This document shows positions 21,290 through 34,285 of a DNA stretch of 64,000 nucleotides, piece by piece. Every line of letters starts with the position of its first letter. Positions within the stretch are counted from its first letter, which is position 1. Made by a program: the position numbers and the translations under genes. Under the pieces are notes generated by a model that made no database searches, was not told where the DNA came from, and saw only the letters and a program-made list of their open reading frames with translations. This DNA comes from Aselliscus stoliczkanus (lineage: Eukaryota; Chordata; Mammalia; Chiroptera; Hipposideridae): contig CM066735.1 of NCBI GenBank assembly GCA_033961575.1, positions 30,895,501 to 30,959,500 of the forward strand, given 5' to 3'.

Positions 21290-22991
21290 GAAAACAGAAG
21301 TGGCGTCAGAGACCCCTGAAGTCATGTGAAGAGCTTGAGTTTTATCTTGTGGGCAGCTGGGAGACAAAAGAAGACTGTTAAGTAAGTATGTTGGGAAACG
21401 CCCCAGAGTTGCAATTTAGAAATATGACTGATAGCAGCCTAGTTTGGGGACAGAGTCAGGTGGAGATGAGGCAAGACGAAAGAAAGAAGTCAGTGAGAAG
21501 GCCTTTGTAGTATTCAAGAGGTTGTGTGCGTTTGTCACTGTTTTATTTTTGATTGCCCAATTATCTGGACCTCCTTCTTAGTTTTGAGTAATTTCTCATA
21601 TTATGAGCCTCAGATACTGAGTTCACTTATCATAATGGGATGTGAAATCTCCAAATATTTGCTTTCTCAGTGCCTTGGAGCCTGGACACAAGTCTTGGCA
21701 CATAGCCTAGACTTGGCAACTAGATGCATCCATCTTGTACTCTGAAGCAGGTCCATGGTGAAACCATTCTGACAGGTGGACACTGATAGTGGTGTTAGAG
21801 GCAGGAATATGGAGTGTTCGTTGGCAGTTGTGCAGGGGTGTATCCAGGGTTTGAGATGAAAGTTGTGGTGTGGACTGTTCATCTGTGGCAGCAGGGATAT
21901 AGCCACACAGGATCCTTTTCCTGGCACAGTTCTGACTGTTGACTTGCCTTCAGCATAGACTCTGGGCTTCATTCTGTGAGTTGCTACAAATCCTATCAAT
22001 AAATCTCTTTGTGCTCAAGTTGACCAAAGAATATTTCTGTCACTAGCTACTAAGGAATGCAATTGATAGTAGATTTTTAAAAAAAAAGAAAGAAAGATGC
22101 TGGAGATGTGAGCAAGTGACATTGAGATGCACAACAGTGGACTGAGCTAATAGAAGATAGAAATGACAGAAATTGACGATTGATTAAATAAAGACATGAG
22201 GCAGAGCCAAGATCATAGATTTTGTAATCAAACAATGGGATTGTCTGTGCCATTAACTAGGGAAACAAGTTTTGAGGGGAAAAAAAGAGCTTAATTTTGA
22301 TTTGTACTTTGTGCATTAGAGAGGACTGTGGAACTTCTGGTGCTGATGTCAAAAAGGCAATTTGAGATAGTGGTCCAGAGCCCAGAGAAAGGAAAGCAGA
22401 ACTGGCTTGGGCATTGTTAGCCCATGGATGGCAGCATAAACTGTGGGAGTGGATAAGGTCATCAAGGAACAGAAAGAAAATAAAGAAAGATTCCCTTTAG
22501 AGAGTTGGAGGGAAACCAGAGAGTGGGGTGTCATAAAAGCAGGGTAAGAAATGTCCCATGAAAGAGGGAGTGCTCTTTTGACTTAGCAACTGGGAAATTT
22601 AGCACAATTGGCAACAGCAATTTTAGTGTATGTGGCAGAGATATAAATCAGATTCCAGATATGTTGAGAAATTATGGAAGAAAAAGAAGTGCATATTGCA
22701 GGTACAGTTGACTCTTTGGGGAAGTTTATACAAAGGAGGAGAGGCAGAGTAGCTGAACAAAAGTGTGGAATCTAGCGAGGTTTTTCATTTATTAGGATGG
22801 GGCATGGGAACATGTTTCCATGCTAATGGAATTAGTCGGCAGAGATGGAGAAGCAGCAGATCCATATTGGAAAGTGGGGATGATGTATAGATCAGGTCTC
22901 CCAGGATGTGAGGTGGAATGGGTTATTATAATACAAATGGCTTCAGGTTGGAAGGTAACAGTTCTCCCATTGTCAAAGGAAAGAAGTAATA

Positions 22992-23081
<90 letters not shown>

Positions 23082-23099
23082 AAAAGAGAGAGAGAGAAA

Positions 23100-23169
<70 letters not shown>

Positions 23170-23720
23170 AAGAAAGAGAGAGAGAAAGAAAGAGAGAAAG
23201 AAACAGAGCAACAGAGACAGAAATAATGAGAATCTGGATAAATTTGTTACTGAAAGTAGAGCTCCTATCTTGAGACTTTGGTGCATTTGGAATTTTACAA
23301 AGACAAGAGAGGGTTTGAAATAGCTGTTGTAGAGAGGGAGACATTTCCTTAAGAAGGATTGACGAACAAAGGTGAGGGCTTAGTTGAGGTTAGATGTGAT
23401 GTATTTATAGTGTTATTAATCTGTGTGATAGCACAATTCTTTCCACCAGAGCTCAGCAGTCCAGGTGAAGATGTGGAGTTACATGATGCAGGCTTTGACA
23501 CACAGGTAAGATGGAAGGGAAATGGGCAAGGTCTTTGAGAATAATGGCAAGACAGGGATGGATTCAAAAATCTTTACTGGATTGGAATTCCTGGGTAGAA
23601 GTTTAAACATAAAAAGAACATAAGAAGACCCAGAGAAAACAAAAGTATAAGTATGAGGAGAAATCTGGAAGGATGCATTAAGGTAGTCAAATGGCTGAAT
23701 GGAGCATTTTAGAGGCAAAG
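21290..23720 (-). mobile_element. L2 relics (antisense), interrupted
   Basis: Weak antisense L2 order: AGCTTGAGTTTTATCTTGTG, then GTAGTATTCAAGAGG, and again from about 22090 to 23720 outside the microsatellite. The segment 21520-22080 between them is unassigned. Strongly diverged. Confidence 0.4.
22994..23212. repeat. Compound (GT)n(GA)n(GAAA)n microsatellite
   Basis: GT units to about 23030 pass into GA units, then GAAA units with GA interruptions. The right part is almost pure purine on the + strand for about 180 bp. Confidence 0.97.
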
Positions 23721-23919
23721 CCTTTTGGCTTCTGATTTCATTTAGAGTGTGGACGTGTGACTATCTTTGACTGTTTTTGTGGAACAATGCCAGAGTTTAG
23801 TTGCAAAAGAGACTGTATGATTGACAAATACTAAAATATTTATCCAGATTTTTACAAAAAACGTTGGTCAAACCCTGCTATAGAACATCTGCTTCCTAAT
23901 GAATTCATATAACATACAT

Positions 23920-24130
23920 AAGCACTAATAATAATGATCATGGTAATGATAATGGCTAACAATGGACTGCTCACCCTGAGGTAGGCATTGTGCCGAGAGC
24001 CATTATGTAGATTATTCCATTTAAAACTCTCATAACACACCCTCATTTAGAAAGAAGGAAATTGAGGCACAAAATGTAAGACAGCCAAGAATCAAAGCCA
24101 GATAATGATTCCAGAGATCATGATCTTAAC
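23920..24130 (-). repeat. MIR SINE relic
   Basis: Antisense landmarks GAGGTAGGCATTGTGCCGAG, GAAGGAAATTGAGGCACAAA and AATCAAAGCCAGATAATG. Confidence 0.75.
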
Positions 24131-25479
24131 CATACACTTCAGTACCATTATTTTATAGTTTTAACAACTGAGTATCTTAAGCAATATATCAGACTAGTAA
24201 AACTGGATCAACAGAGTTCTGCAACTAATTTAATTATAGTTAGTGCAAAGTGAACACGAAATAATACGTTTTAAAACTTCACAAAAAAAGTATACAAGGA
24301 AGCTTAAAGCAAAGTTCTGAATGATGAAATGATTTTCAGTTCTTTTTTTTTTTTTAAACAGGGAGTGTTTGCCGGAGGCAGATTAAATCACCTGCTTATT
24401 AACTTATATTTTGGTTTTAAAGAGGCGCCATCTGACGGGATCCAGTTGTCAGGATTAGGTGTAGTTTAAAAATTGCTTGCACTGTGAAAAATACAATAGC
24501 TCTATGGCATATATGGTTTGAGTTTAATTTGCAAACCCAGTTCTTGCTGCTGGAACATGTCTAGGGAAAAATGTTCATTCAATGTGGATGAAGAAGGGAG
24601 GTTTCCAGGTGGCCCAAACTTACTGGAAAATTATGCTTCAGAGATTTCCATGTCAGTCAACACCCCAAAATGAAAAGGCCATAATCAAAGGAAATATAAC
24701 TGCAAACACTTACAATATTTCCTTTTATTTCAAACAGTGCTTGCAGTAATTTTATGCTGGTGTCATAGACACAGAAATGAAATATACTTTAAAAAACTAA
24801 TTATGCAGCTTTTAAAGAGTAAAGAGGAAGTTAGGTAAATGCCAAAAACATTAAAGTGTCCCATTTTAACAAGTAGAATTGAAATATTTTGAAATTTTGA
24901 GGAATATTCCCCTACACGTTTAAATCTTTCTGCCCCCTGCCTCTATCCTCTTCTCTTAAGGAATTTGAATTTCCTGGAAACTCCTTTCTTAGTCTTTTTC
25001 TCCTTTCTGTCTCCTTCATCATCTCCATCATTAATAATTTAGCTTAATTGTCACTTCCCCTAAAATCCTCTTAAACCACAACTATTTTCTAATTTCTTGG
25101 CATTTGTGTAGTTCTAGCTTCTTTGCCATAGGGGAAATGGCTCTTCTTTGGCCCTGCTCATTTTATAGTCACTCTTTCTTTCTTCCAATTCCCTTTCCTA
25201 GAATGGTAAGTGGAACTTGAAATCAATTAAACAACTGTTACATTGCTGCATGCAAAGGAAGCTCTAAGGAGGGTAAAGATGAGCCAGGCATGGTTTATAC
25301 AAGGTTTGTCTTCTTTAACAGTTTTACAATCCAGTAGGAGGGAATTAGAGGTATTATATTAGCCCAGAGTAAAAATGACTGAAACATAAGGAGGAACATG
25401 ATAATTGCTATTATTATATGATAAAATAGTTTAAACTAAATTGCTATAGGAGATCAAATGGTAGCAAGAATCATATTTA

Positions 25480-26080
25480 CAAATTTGGTCATGTCACTCC
25501 TTTGGTACTTTTTTTTCCATTGGTATCCCTGGCTCATAAGAAAAGATCCAAAGTATGATATGCAGGTTACCTGTGTGCCTCTGAGCAGACTGCACTGATA
25601 TAAACTCTCCAGCCGTATGCTCCACTGTCACTCTGACACATGCGGCAGTCATGCCTAATTGGCCTACTTGCTATTCCTTGAATATTCCATGTTCTTTCAT
25701 GACTCCATGCCTTTGCACATGCTGTTCCTTTTGCCCTTCCTTTTTGTTTCTGTGTTTCAAATCCCAGTCCATCCTTGAAAATTTTACTTAATTTCACTTC
25801 TTTTTGGTGCTTTCTATGATTCCCTAGTCAGTATAATCCTCTCTTTCTTCCGAACATGACACTTTGCATGTTATTTTATTATAGCATTCATCTTATTGAA
25901 TTATAAATATGAGTTTAGAGAACGCTTTCTCTATTAGACTGTGAACACCTTGAAAGCAGGAGATGCAACCAACAGCCTTTGTATGGCTAGTGCTTGGCAC
26001 AGTGTCCGGATCATGGCAGATGATGGAGAAATATACCTGGTAGTTGATATTAAGAATTGTATCTGCTTTAGGTTCTTTCA
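25480..26080 (+). mobile_element. L2 3' region relic
   Basis: Sense L2 landmarks in order: CTCCATGCCTTTGCACATGC, TGTTCCTTTTGCCCTTCC, AGACTGTGAACACCTTGAAA and TAGTGCTTGGCACAGTGTCC. Confidence 0.8.
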
Positions 26081-26174
26081 AATTGTATCATGGAGGCAGC
26101 TACAGGTGTCCTCATGATGTTCTGAAGGCAAATTCTTGCATTTGAATTTTGACATGTATGTATAATGCCAAACT

Positions 26175-26350
26175 CAATCTTTTTAAAATAATTAACTTAT
26201 AGTTGACACAAGATATTATATTAGTTTTAGGTATACAGTTGATTTGATATTTATATACCTTACAATGTGATTACGCTGGTAAGTCTAGTAATCATGTGTC
26301 ACAGTACAAAGTTATTATATTATTGAACGTATTCCCTGCAAACTCTTAAT
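26175..26350 (-). mobile_element. L1 3' end relic
   Basis: Antisense L1 3'UTR style: ACTTATAGTTGACACAAGAT, then TTAGGTATACAGTTGATTTG and GGTAAGTCTAGTAATCATGT. Confidence 0.6.
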
Positions 26351-27949
26351 CTTAAGCAAACATTTGGTGAAACAAGGGTTTGGGAGTGTTGGCAAATGTG
26401 AAGCATTACAGATTCCCTTTCACCTTGAACTTCAAGAGGCAGTTTGTCAGCATCTTGGCTCATCCCAAGCTAATATTGCTTTCAAATGTAAACTTTCATG
26501 GTCAACTATTTTGTTAAAACACTGTGCATGCTTCATTGGTTTTTAAGGAATTTTATGCACTTAATTTATAGATTATTTCTAGTTGTAATATTATGGCTCA
26601 CAATTTCTCCCTAAGTTAATATCATCTGAATTTTGTTGGACTTATGTTCTACTATGAAATACAGAACATGTAAGTTTTCATAATTTATATTTGGTTATGT
26701 ACATCATACATTCTGACATAAGCATTTTTATCCTAAATTGTCTGGCATTATTATCCTAGTATTTGGGAAAACATTTATTTTTGAGTTCCTGAATATGTAA
26801 TATACATAAAATATATAAAATTCATATACATATGTGAATATATAAATAATAGAAAAAATAGACACATTTAGAAATGATGAATGATGTTTGCTTTTAGAGT
26901 TGCTGACTCCAGATGGATAATTATCTGACAATCAGATCTATGATATCCAGAATAATCCTCTATTTTGTCAATCAAAAAATACTGTGGGATATTCCTGGCA
27001 GAATCCCCATGAGACAAGGCCCCATATGCTGTTGAAAGGTACACTATTTCCCTGACTTGGGAGGAACTTGGGGAAGACAAGGCATATGCATGAAAAATAG
27101 CAGAGGCTAATAGAAAGGGGAATTCAATTACAAACAATAAAAGCTAGCCTCCCTGAGGACTTACTACACAGCAGCTTCTGAATTGTGAATTGCCTGCTAT
27201 CATATAGTGTACCATTTGATCCCCAGTATAATTGATGGGGTAGGCTTTATTTTTTCTTTTCATTATTTCTATTACCCAAACTACAACATAAAAATGTTCA
27301 ATTATTTGGCCAAAGTTGAACCATCAGGGAATGGTAGATGTCGAGTTGAAACCTGCATTTAACCACAAAGTTTTCTTTTCCCATTGAGAACATTAAGGTT
27401 ATTTACTTTAAGAATTTAGATAAGGTGAGAACTTTTGGAATCTATTTACGGAATATTTTGGTAGAGATGTGGATGAGCTCCCAGAATTTTGAAAGACTAA
27501 GTGTTTGATATTAGAAAAGCACTAAGGATCCCACAATATGCCATACCACATGGGACAGGCAATTTAGGGAGTCCAGACAGTAATGCTTCAGTAGGCATTT
27601 AAAATGTATATACAGTTAGAAATAAATACATGAAAAAGTTTGGAAGAACATGCACCAAACAATTAATGCTTATTACCTTTGTAGTAGGGCTTACACAGGG
27701 ATAAGATTGAAGGGTGGGATGTTTAGGGGAATCTCTTGTTCCTTATTGCACATTCTTTGAAAAAAAGTTAAAATGATGAGTGATTTTAAAATTTAAATTT
27801 AGTGTTTTTATTCTTTTTTATTTTCATATTTAAGCAATTACTAAAAAGGTAATAAAAACTGTTGGTACAAAGATTCAATTTTAAAATAAAGCCAAAATTA
27901 TGAAAACCGTGGCTGAAAAGCTTTGAAACTTTTTTCCTCTTGTTTTGAA

Positions 27950-28335
27950 ATCACAGGCAGTCCCTAGACTAAATTTCTTCTGCTGGAATAACTTTGTAGG
28001 CACAACATAGAGCTACTCTTGGGTGTCACATCAGCAAACTGAAGCTTAGATAGTTCTCGTGTCCCTGTAAATACTCTGCTTGACCAGAAACACAGTCTGT
28101 CCAGTCAGCCAAGCCTGAAATGCCCAGCCAACTGGGCTCTCTCTATATATATTTCCTTGTTCCTTCTCACCCCAAACAAGGGGGACACTGTGGCCCAAGC
28201 CAATCAGATATTTTCGAATTTTCTCTCCCTTGTTGTCTATTTTTAATCCTATAAAAGCTTTCTCCCTTTCACCCTATTTGACAGTTCGCTCAAAAGAGAC
28301 TGCTTCATGAAGTGTTAAAGTTTGTATCACCTAAA
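27950..28335 (+). mobile_element. LTR fragment of an endogenous retrovirus-like element
   Basis: CCAATCAGAT is followed about 50 bp later by the TATA-like CCTATAAAAGCTTTCTCC. After a short interval comes TTCGCTCAAAAGAGACTGCTT, an arrangement of LTR U3 promoter and R/U5. Only one LTR end is clear and no coding remains are attached. Family not recognised. Confidence 0.5.
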
Positions 28336-28336
28336 T

Positions 28337-28438
28337 TTCCTTCCTTCCTTCTTCCTTCCTTCCTTCCTTCCTTCCTTCCTTCCTTCCTTCCTTCCTTCCT
28401 TCCTTCCTTCTTTTCTTCCTTCCTTCCTGCCTTCCTTT
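28337..28438. repeat. (TTCC)n microsatellite
   Basis: About 100 bp of TTCC units with small interruptions. Confidence 0.97.
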
Positions 28439-29875
28439 TGCTTTTGTAATGTTCTTTTCATCAATGGTGCTATAGGGCAAAAGTCAAATATGAAAAATAT
28501 ATAAACCATTTAATGCAAATAATGCACAACAATTATATAATCTATTTCTTAATAATACACGTGGATTTCTACTTTCATACTTTTTAAGTGAATTGTCATT
28601 GCAAGAAGATATGTCATATTTATTCTACAGTTTAAAATAACCCCAAACGGTATATTTATCTCAATTTCAGGGGCATAATGCAATATAATAGTGCTTATGC
28701 TCTATACACTTAATACTCATAATAGCCATATAAATTATTTTACAGAGAGAGTATTTACAATTACCCCTGGTGTCCTTTTCATATTATCATCTTTTTCCAC
28801 CCTATTGAATCAGTTGCAAATATCTAGAGTTACCTTTTAAATCATCTGTTTCCACTGCCATTATCCTTATTCAGGGCTTCATCCCTTTCACCTAAATTCA
28901 AAATGTATTTACCAAATATGTTTCTATATTTTCTAATATCACTTAATAGTTACAAATTGTAGTCAGAGCTGTTTTTCTCAACCTTTATTTTCTTTGTTGG
29001 AATGTAACTGAGACACAACCATGAACTGTAGATGGCCTAAATTCCTGACTGCAACTCAGTTATTACAATACCCTTTGATATCCTCCACACACGTATTATC
29101 AATGAAGTGGAGACTCTTGTCTTATCCTGGAAGTTTTCAGTTGGTATCTCTTTAAGAACGGGTGAGATTTATTTTGAAACTTGACTATGTTTCCCCTCTA
29201 CATTTTTAGAGAATGAGGTAAAGAAATCTAAGTGATTGTAATTGTCCAGTGTAATCTAGATGCTTACTCTGTTGGAAATTATACTATAGGACCACTTCAA
29301 CATTTACTTTTAGCAATAAAACAGAGAAGCTCAGACAGAGAAATGATATAGTCCCCAGGATACAGACTCTAATCCATATCAGACACTAGAATACAAGAGG
29401 ACTAATTTGTATTCTAGGAATATGGAATCATATATTTACAGAGCAGTTATTGGCTTGATAAATCTCTTCGGCCTTTTCCACTGTTAGGAGTAACTTGTAA
29501 AATAGACTGGTTTGTAAAATCTTAATAATTGAGTTAAGCATTTAAGTACTTTCTTTGAGGAAAAAAATATTGGAAAGTACATGTATCGTGGAATAAGGCT
29601 TTAACTTCTGCACATACATGATTGAGTAATATTATATTGTCAGGTAATGGTCACTGTATGTGGTCACATTATTCATAATAGAAGGCAATTAGTATTTTTA
29701 GGAAATCTTAAAAGGTAATATGAGCCTGAAATAATTTTGTGTTAACCTTATATATTGAATTCAAGACAATTTCATGTGTAACTTAAAACAATATAGTATA
29801 AAATTATACTGTGATGTTAAATTTATTGGAAAAATATATATTGTAGTTTCCCTTAGTAAGATTTATCTTTTTAAA

Positions 29876-29883
<8 letters not shown>

Positions 29884-29919
<36 letters not shown>
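29884..29919. repeat. (TA)n microsatellite
   Basis: TA dinucleotides following an A-rich run, present only in copy A. Confidence 0.95.
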
Positions 29920-31324
29920 TTTATGCATAGATATAATTTCAGATGTCTGCTCTTACTATCTCAACAGATTTTTAAAATCCTTTGAAAGTGTAATTAACAA
30001 CTTAAAAAGTTAAAAACCTAAAGTACATCATTACACCATCAATATTTAGGATAAGTATGGGTGAATTAACTGCCTTATTTTCTGTAAACCAAACACATAC
30101 ACAACCTTGAAAAATGTTGGTTCAATAACTAACATTTAATTCTTTTGGAATTCATAGCACCAATTTAGCATGCGTAAGATGATAATAGAAAATGCAGTTA
30201 TCTGACAGCATAGGTAGAAATAAAGCCTTCAGATAAATCCTATGTATTCTCTGTTTTTGGAAAGATGACAAAATTCCCATTACTTTTCTTCTCCAAATAA
30301 AAGAAAAATCAAGGCATCTTCTAACTAGTGTATCTTCTGGCAAACCACCATTATATTTTTAGCTTTTTAAAAAAAAATTAACAAATGTTGCCCTACTGGT
30401 TAGTATATTAAGGTATATCTTACAGACCTTTCCAATCCTTGGTTACTTTGAAGACTCCACAAAGGTGATGGATTTCAGATGAGCGTTTCTTTTCTGGGGG
30501 AGCAGAGGTTGGCCTTGTCTATTCATTAAAGACTCCTTGGTCCGTGGTCACTTTGAGGCAACTGTGGCCTCAGAATCGCATCTGTCCTCTTACTCCACTC
30601 AACTATATTTGGTAACTGAACTCATGTTTCCTCAGACTGCCACGATCAGGAATTCCAGCAGTAAACTGGGAGGCAACCCCAGGGCTGGGTTCTTAGAAAT
30701 TAAAGGCACTTTGTGTGGAAAGAATTTTTTTTTTTTATAGATCTAATAAACATAGAATTTACACATGTTCTCCCACACCCTGACCTTGTGGCTGAAAATC
30801 ATTTCCTTTCTTTTTAATGTATTCTTTATCAATTAAAACGAGAAAAAGTCACACTCATAAGGAATGCTCTTACCATAATCTGCTCAGCACATTTAACTTC
30901 TAGTCATATGGTAGATTATCCTAAAATAATAAATCCAGTAACTATTTAAAAATTTAACCACCTGTCAAATTGAGTGGAGAGTCCACTTTCTCTTACTTCA
31001 AGTTGTTAATTAAAAATGACTACATGACTATGGTGAGTATTAAAGACATAGTTCATAATAGGATTAACTAGGCATAAACACACAGGGAATGAATTTTAGG
31101 CACATTGCAACATTGAGTTCTTAGCCCAACACATAGCACATCATGAGCATTCAAAAAAATATTTGTTGAGGAAATAAATGTTGAATGAATATTGTTCAGG
31201 ACAAGGATGAAGCCTTTTACAATTGTAAACTAAAAAAAAATGTTTTCAAGCCATTTTCTTAACTTATGCTGAGGAACCTCATTGTAATGCACTGACACTT
31301 TGAACTTCCAAGTAACAAGTAGCA

Positions 31325-31435
31325 GGGCCGGCCGAGTGGTGCGGTGGTTAAGCGCTGGCTTGGGAAGCCGGCGGCCCCGGTTCGGTCCCACATGTGAGGG
31401 CCAATGTCACTGCCCTCAAAAAAAAAAAAAAAAAA
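31325..31435 (+). mobile_element. Short SINE (type A), first of an adjacent pair
   Basis: Full type-A copy ending in about 20 A's and immediately followed by a second SINE. TAACAAGTAGCAG before it and TAATAAGTAGCAG after the pair form the target duplication. Confidence 0.92.
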
Positions 31436-31884
31436 GGGCCGGCCGAGTGGCGCATTGGTTAAGCGCTGGTTTTGGGATGCCAGCGGCCCCGGTTCGGATC
31501 CCACATGAGGGCCACTGACACTGCCCTCTACAGCTAACAACAGCTCCACCTGGAGCTGGGCTGTGCGAGCCCCGGTGATGGTGTGGGCTGCAGCCCCTGC
31601 TGCAGTGGGCTGCCATAGGCTACAGTGAGTGGCCCGCAGCCAGCGTGAGCGGCTGGCAGCCAAGCGTGAGCTGCCAATAGCCGCGATGAGCGACATCCAG
31701 AGGCCAGCGACCGATCTGCCACATCCGGGAAGAGCGCAATGACGATACCAACAGTGAAGCAACATCCTCCGCAACTAAACTGAAGAACAAGAAGACGGCA
31801 GCTTGTCTGTTCCCCTTCCCCGATTCCCCAATGCTGTTCCCCTCCGCCAATTCCCCAATAAAATCTTTAAAAAAAAAAAAAAAA
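31436..31884 (+). mobile_element. Long composite SINE (type C), second of an adjacent pair
   Basis: Complete composite copy starting at GGGCCGGCCGAGTGGCGC and ending CAATAAAATCTTTAAAA. It has an extra GTGAGCGGCTGGCAGCCA unit compared with the 6.6-kb copy. Confidence 0.92.
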
Positions 31885-33695
31885 GGCAAATAATAAGTAG
31901 CAGTAATAAGAACAGAAAGCTTTTCTGTTCCATGATCAGGTAGCAGAGCCAAATCTAAGGGGCAGAAAATTATCCCACACAACTTCCTAGTTAAGTTTGT
32001 TTGGAAATGAAGTGCTGAGTCTTCCTTTGTCTGGATAATACTATTATAGTTGATCCAGTTTCTTATCTAAAAAAGTTTTTTTCTGATGGTGGAACACTTA
32101 TGAAGGTCTGCTCTTGTATTTTTCTTTACAGGCAAAACTGGTCCTTTAGAAATGGTTCTTCTTGCAACTAGATACTTTTGGGCTGTTTCAGTCATTACAT
32201 TCATTAATATGTGTTTTATTTATTTATTTTTAATTTTTATTAAATTTTTCGGGGTGACATTGGCTAGCAAAATTACAAAGGTTTCAAGTGTACAATTCTG
32301 TGATACATCATCTACATGTGACACTGGGTGTTCACCACCCAGAGTCAGTTCTCCTTCTATCACCATATATTTGACCCCCTTTATCCTCTTCTACCACCCG
32401 CTTCCCCCATTACCTTCGGATCACCACTAAACGGTTGTGTGTGTCTATGAGTTTTTGTTTGTTTGTCTTGTTCGTTTGTTGCTTTCAGGTTTATATCTCA
32501 CATACGAATGAAATCATATGGTTCTCAAATTTTTCTGTCTCACTTATCTCTTACAGCATGATAATTTCAAGATTTCTCCATGTTGTCATAAATGGCGGTA
32601 TTTCATCTTTTCTTATGGCCAAGTAATATTCCATATATATGTACCACATCATTACCCAATCATCTATTGGATAAGGATGATTGGATAAATCATCAAATGA
32701 AGGACATTTCAATTGTTCCCATGTCTTGGCCACCCTGAATAATGCTGTAAGGAACATAGGGGTACAAATAACTTTATGGATAAATGTTTTAGATTTGGGG
32801 GGTAGATACCCAGAAGAGGGATTGTTGGGTCATATGGTAATTCTAGTCTTAATTTTTTGAGGACTCTCCATACTGTTTCCATAATGGCTGTACAAATTTA
32901 CATTCCCAACAGCATTGCATGAAGGTTTCTTTTTCTCCACAACCTCTCCAACAGTTGTTATTACTTGTCTCATTGATAATAACCATTCTAACAACTATGA
33001 AGTAGTGTTTATCTCATTAGAGTTTTGATTTGCATTTCCCTAGGAGCCAGTGAAGTTGAGCATCTTTTCATATTTCTGTTGGTCATTTGTATGTCTTCTT
33101 AATAGAAGTGTCTGTAGAGGTCCTCTGTCCATTTTTTAATTTGATTATTTGTTTTTTGGTTGTTGAGTTGTGAGTTGTGAGTTCTTTATATATTTTGGAT
33201 ATTAGACACTTATCAGAAGTGTTTATTGAAACCATCTTTTCCCATTTAGGTTGTTGCATCTTTGTTTTGTGGATGGTTTCTTTTGCTCTGCAGAAGCATT
33301 TTAACTGGATATAGTCCCATTCATTTATTTTGCTTTTACTTCCCTTGCTTTTGAGGTCAAATTCATAAAATCTTCACTAAAATCAAGGTCCATAAATTTA
33401 GTAGCTCTGCTTTCTTCTATGTAATTTATTGTTTCAGGTCTTACATTTAGTTGTTTGATCCATTTTGAGTTAATTTTGGTATATGGTGACAGATGGCAGT
33501 ATAATTTCATTCTTTTGCACATGGCTTTCCAATTTTCCCAGCACCATTTACTAAAGAGGCTTTCTTTTCTTTATTGCATGTATTTGGTTCCTTTGTAGAA
33601 AATTACCTTCCCATATATATGTGAGTTTATTTCTGGGTTCTGAATTCTATTCCATTGGTCTAGCTGTCTGTTTTTCTGCCACTACCTTGTTGTGG

Positions 33696-33806
33696 GTTTT
33701 TTTTTTTTTTTTTGAGGGCAGTGTCACTGGCCCTCAGATGTGGGACTCGAACCGGGGTTGCTGGCTTCCCAAGCCAGCGCTTAACCACCTCGCCACTCGG
33801 CCGGCC
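33696..33806 (-). mobile_element. Short SINE (type A) inside L1
   Basis: Antisense type A. Target duplication CCACTACCTTGTTG on both sides. Confidence 0.93.
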
Positions 33807-33831
33807 CACTACCTTGTTGTTGTTGTTTTTT

Positions 33832-34285
33832 GTTTTTTGTTTTTAAAGATTTTATTGGGGAGTTGGGGGAGGGGAACAGCGTTGGGGAATTGGGGAAGGG
33901 GAACAGACAAGTTGCTGTCCTTTTGTTCTTCAGTCTAGCTGCGGAGGACGTTGCTTCACTGGCCCATGTTGGCATCATCATTGCACTCTTCCCGGATGAG
34001 GCAGATTGGTCGCCAGCCTCTGGATGTCGCTCACCGAGGCTATTGGCCACTCACGCTGGCTGCCAGCTGCTCACGCTGGCTGCCGGCCACTCACTGTAGC
34101 TCATGGCAGCCCACTGAAGCAGGGGCTGCAGCCTACACCATCACCGGGGCTTGCACCGCCCAGCTCCAGGTGGAGCTGTTGTTAGCTGTAGAGGGCAGTG
34201 TCACTGGCCCTCATATGTGGGATCTGAACCGGGGCCACTGACATCCCAAAACCAGCTCTTAACCAATGCGCCACTCAACCAGCCC
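33832..34285 (-). mobile_element. Long composite SINE (type C) inside L1
   Basis: Antisense full-length copy inserted a few bases from the previous SINE, in the duplicated TACCTTGTTG target, which appears again after it. It contains two consecutive CTCACGCTGGCTGCC units. Confidence 0.92.

Noticed and set aside
22792..23344. Long frames rich in Ser/Leu, Arg/Glu or Thr/His at 22.8-23.3 kb and 18.0-18.2 kb
   Set aside because: They are microsatellite translations (GT, GA, GAAA and TTTC repeats).
31259..31774. 171-residue open frame and similar frames at 13219-13682, 17423-17804, 33830-34241 and 6621-6998
   Set aside because: They are translations of the GC-rich composite SINE body. The same peptide motifs recur at every copy in several frames.
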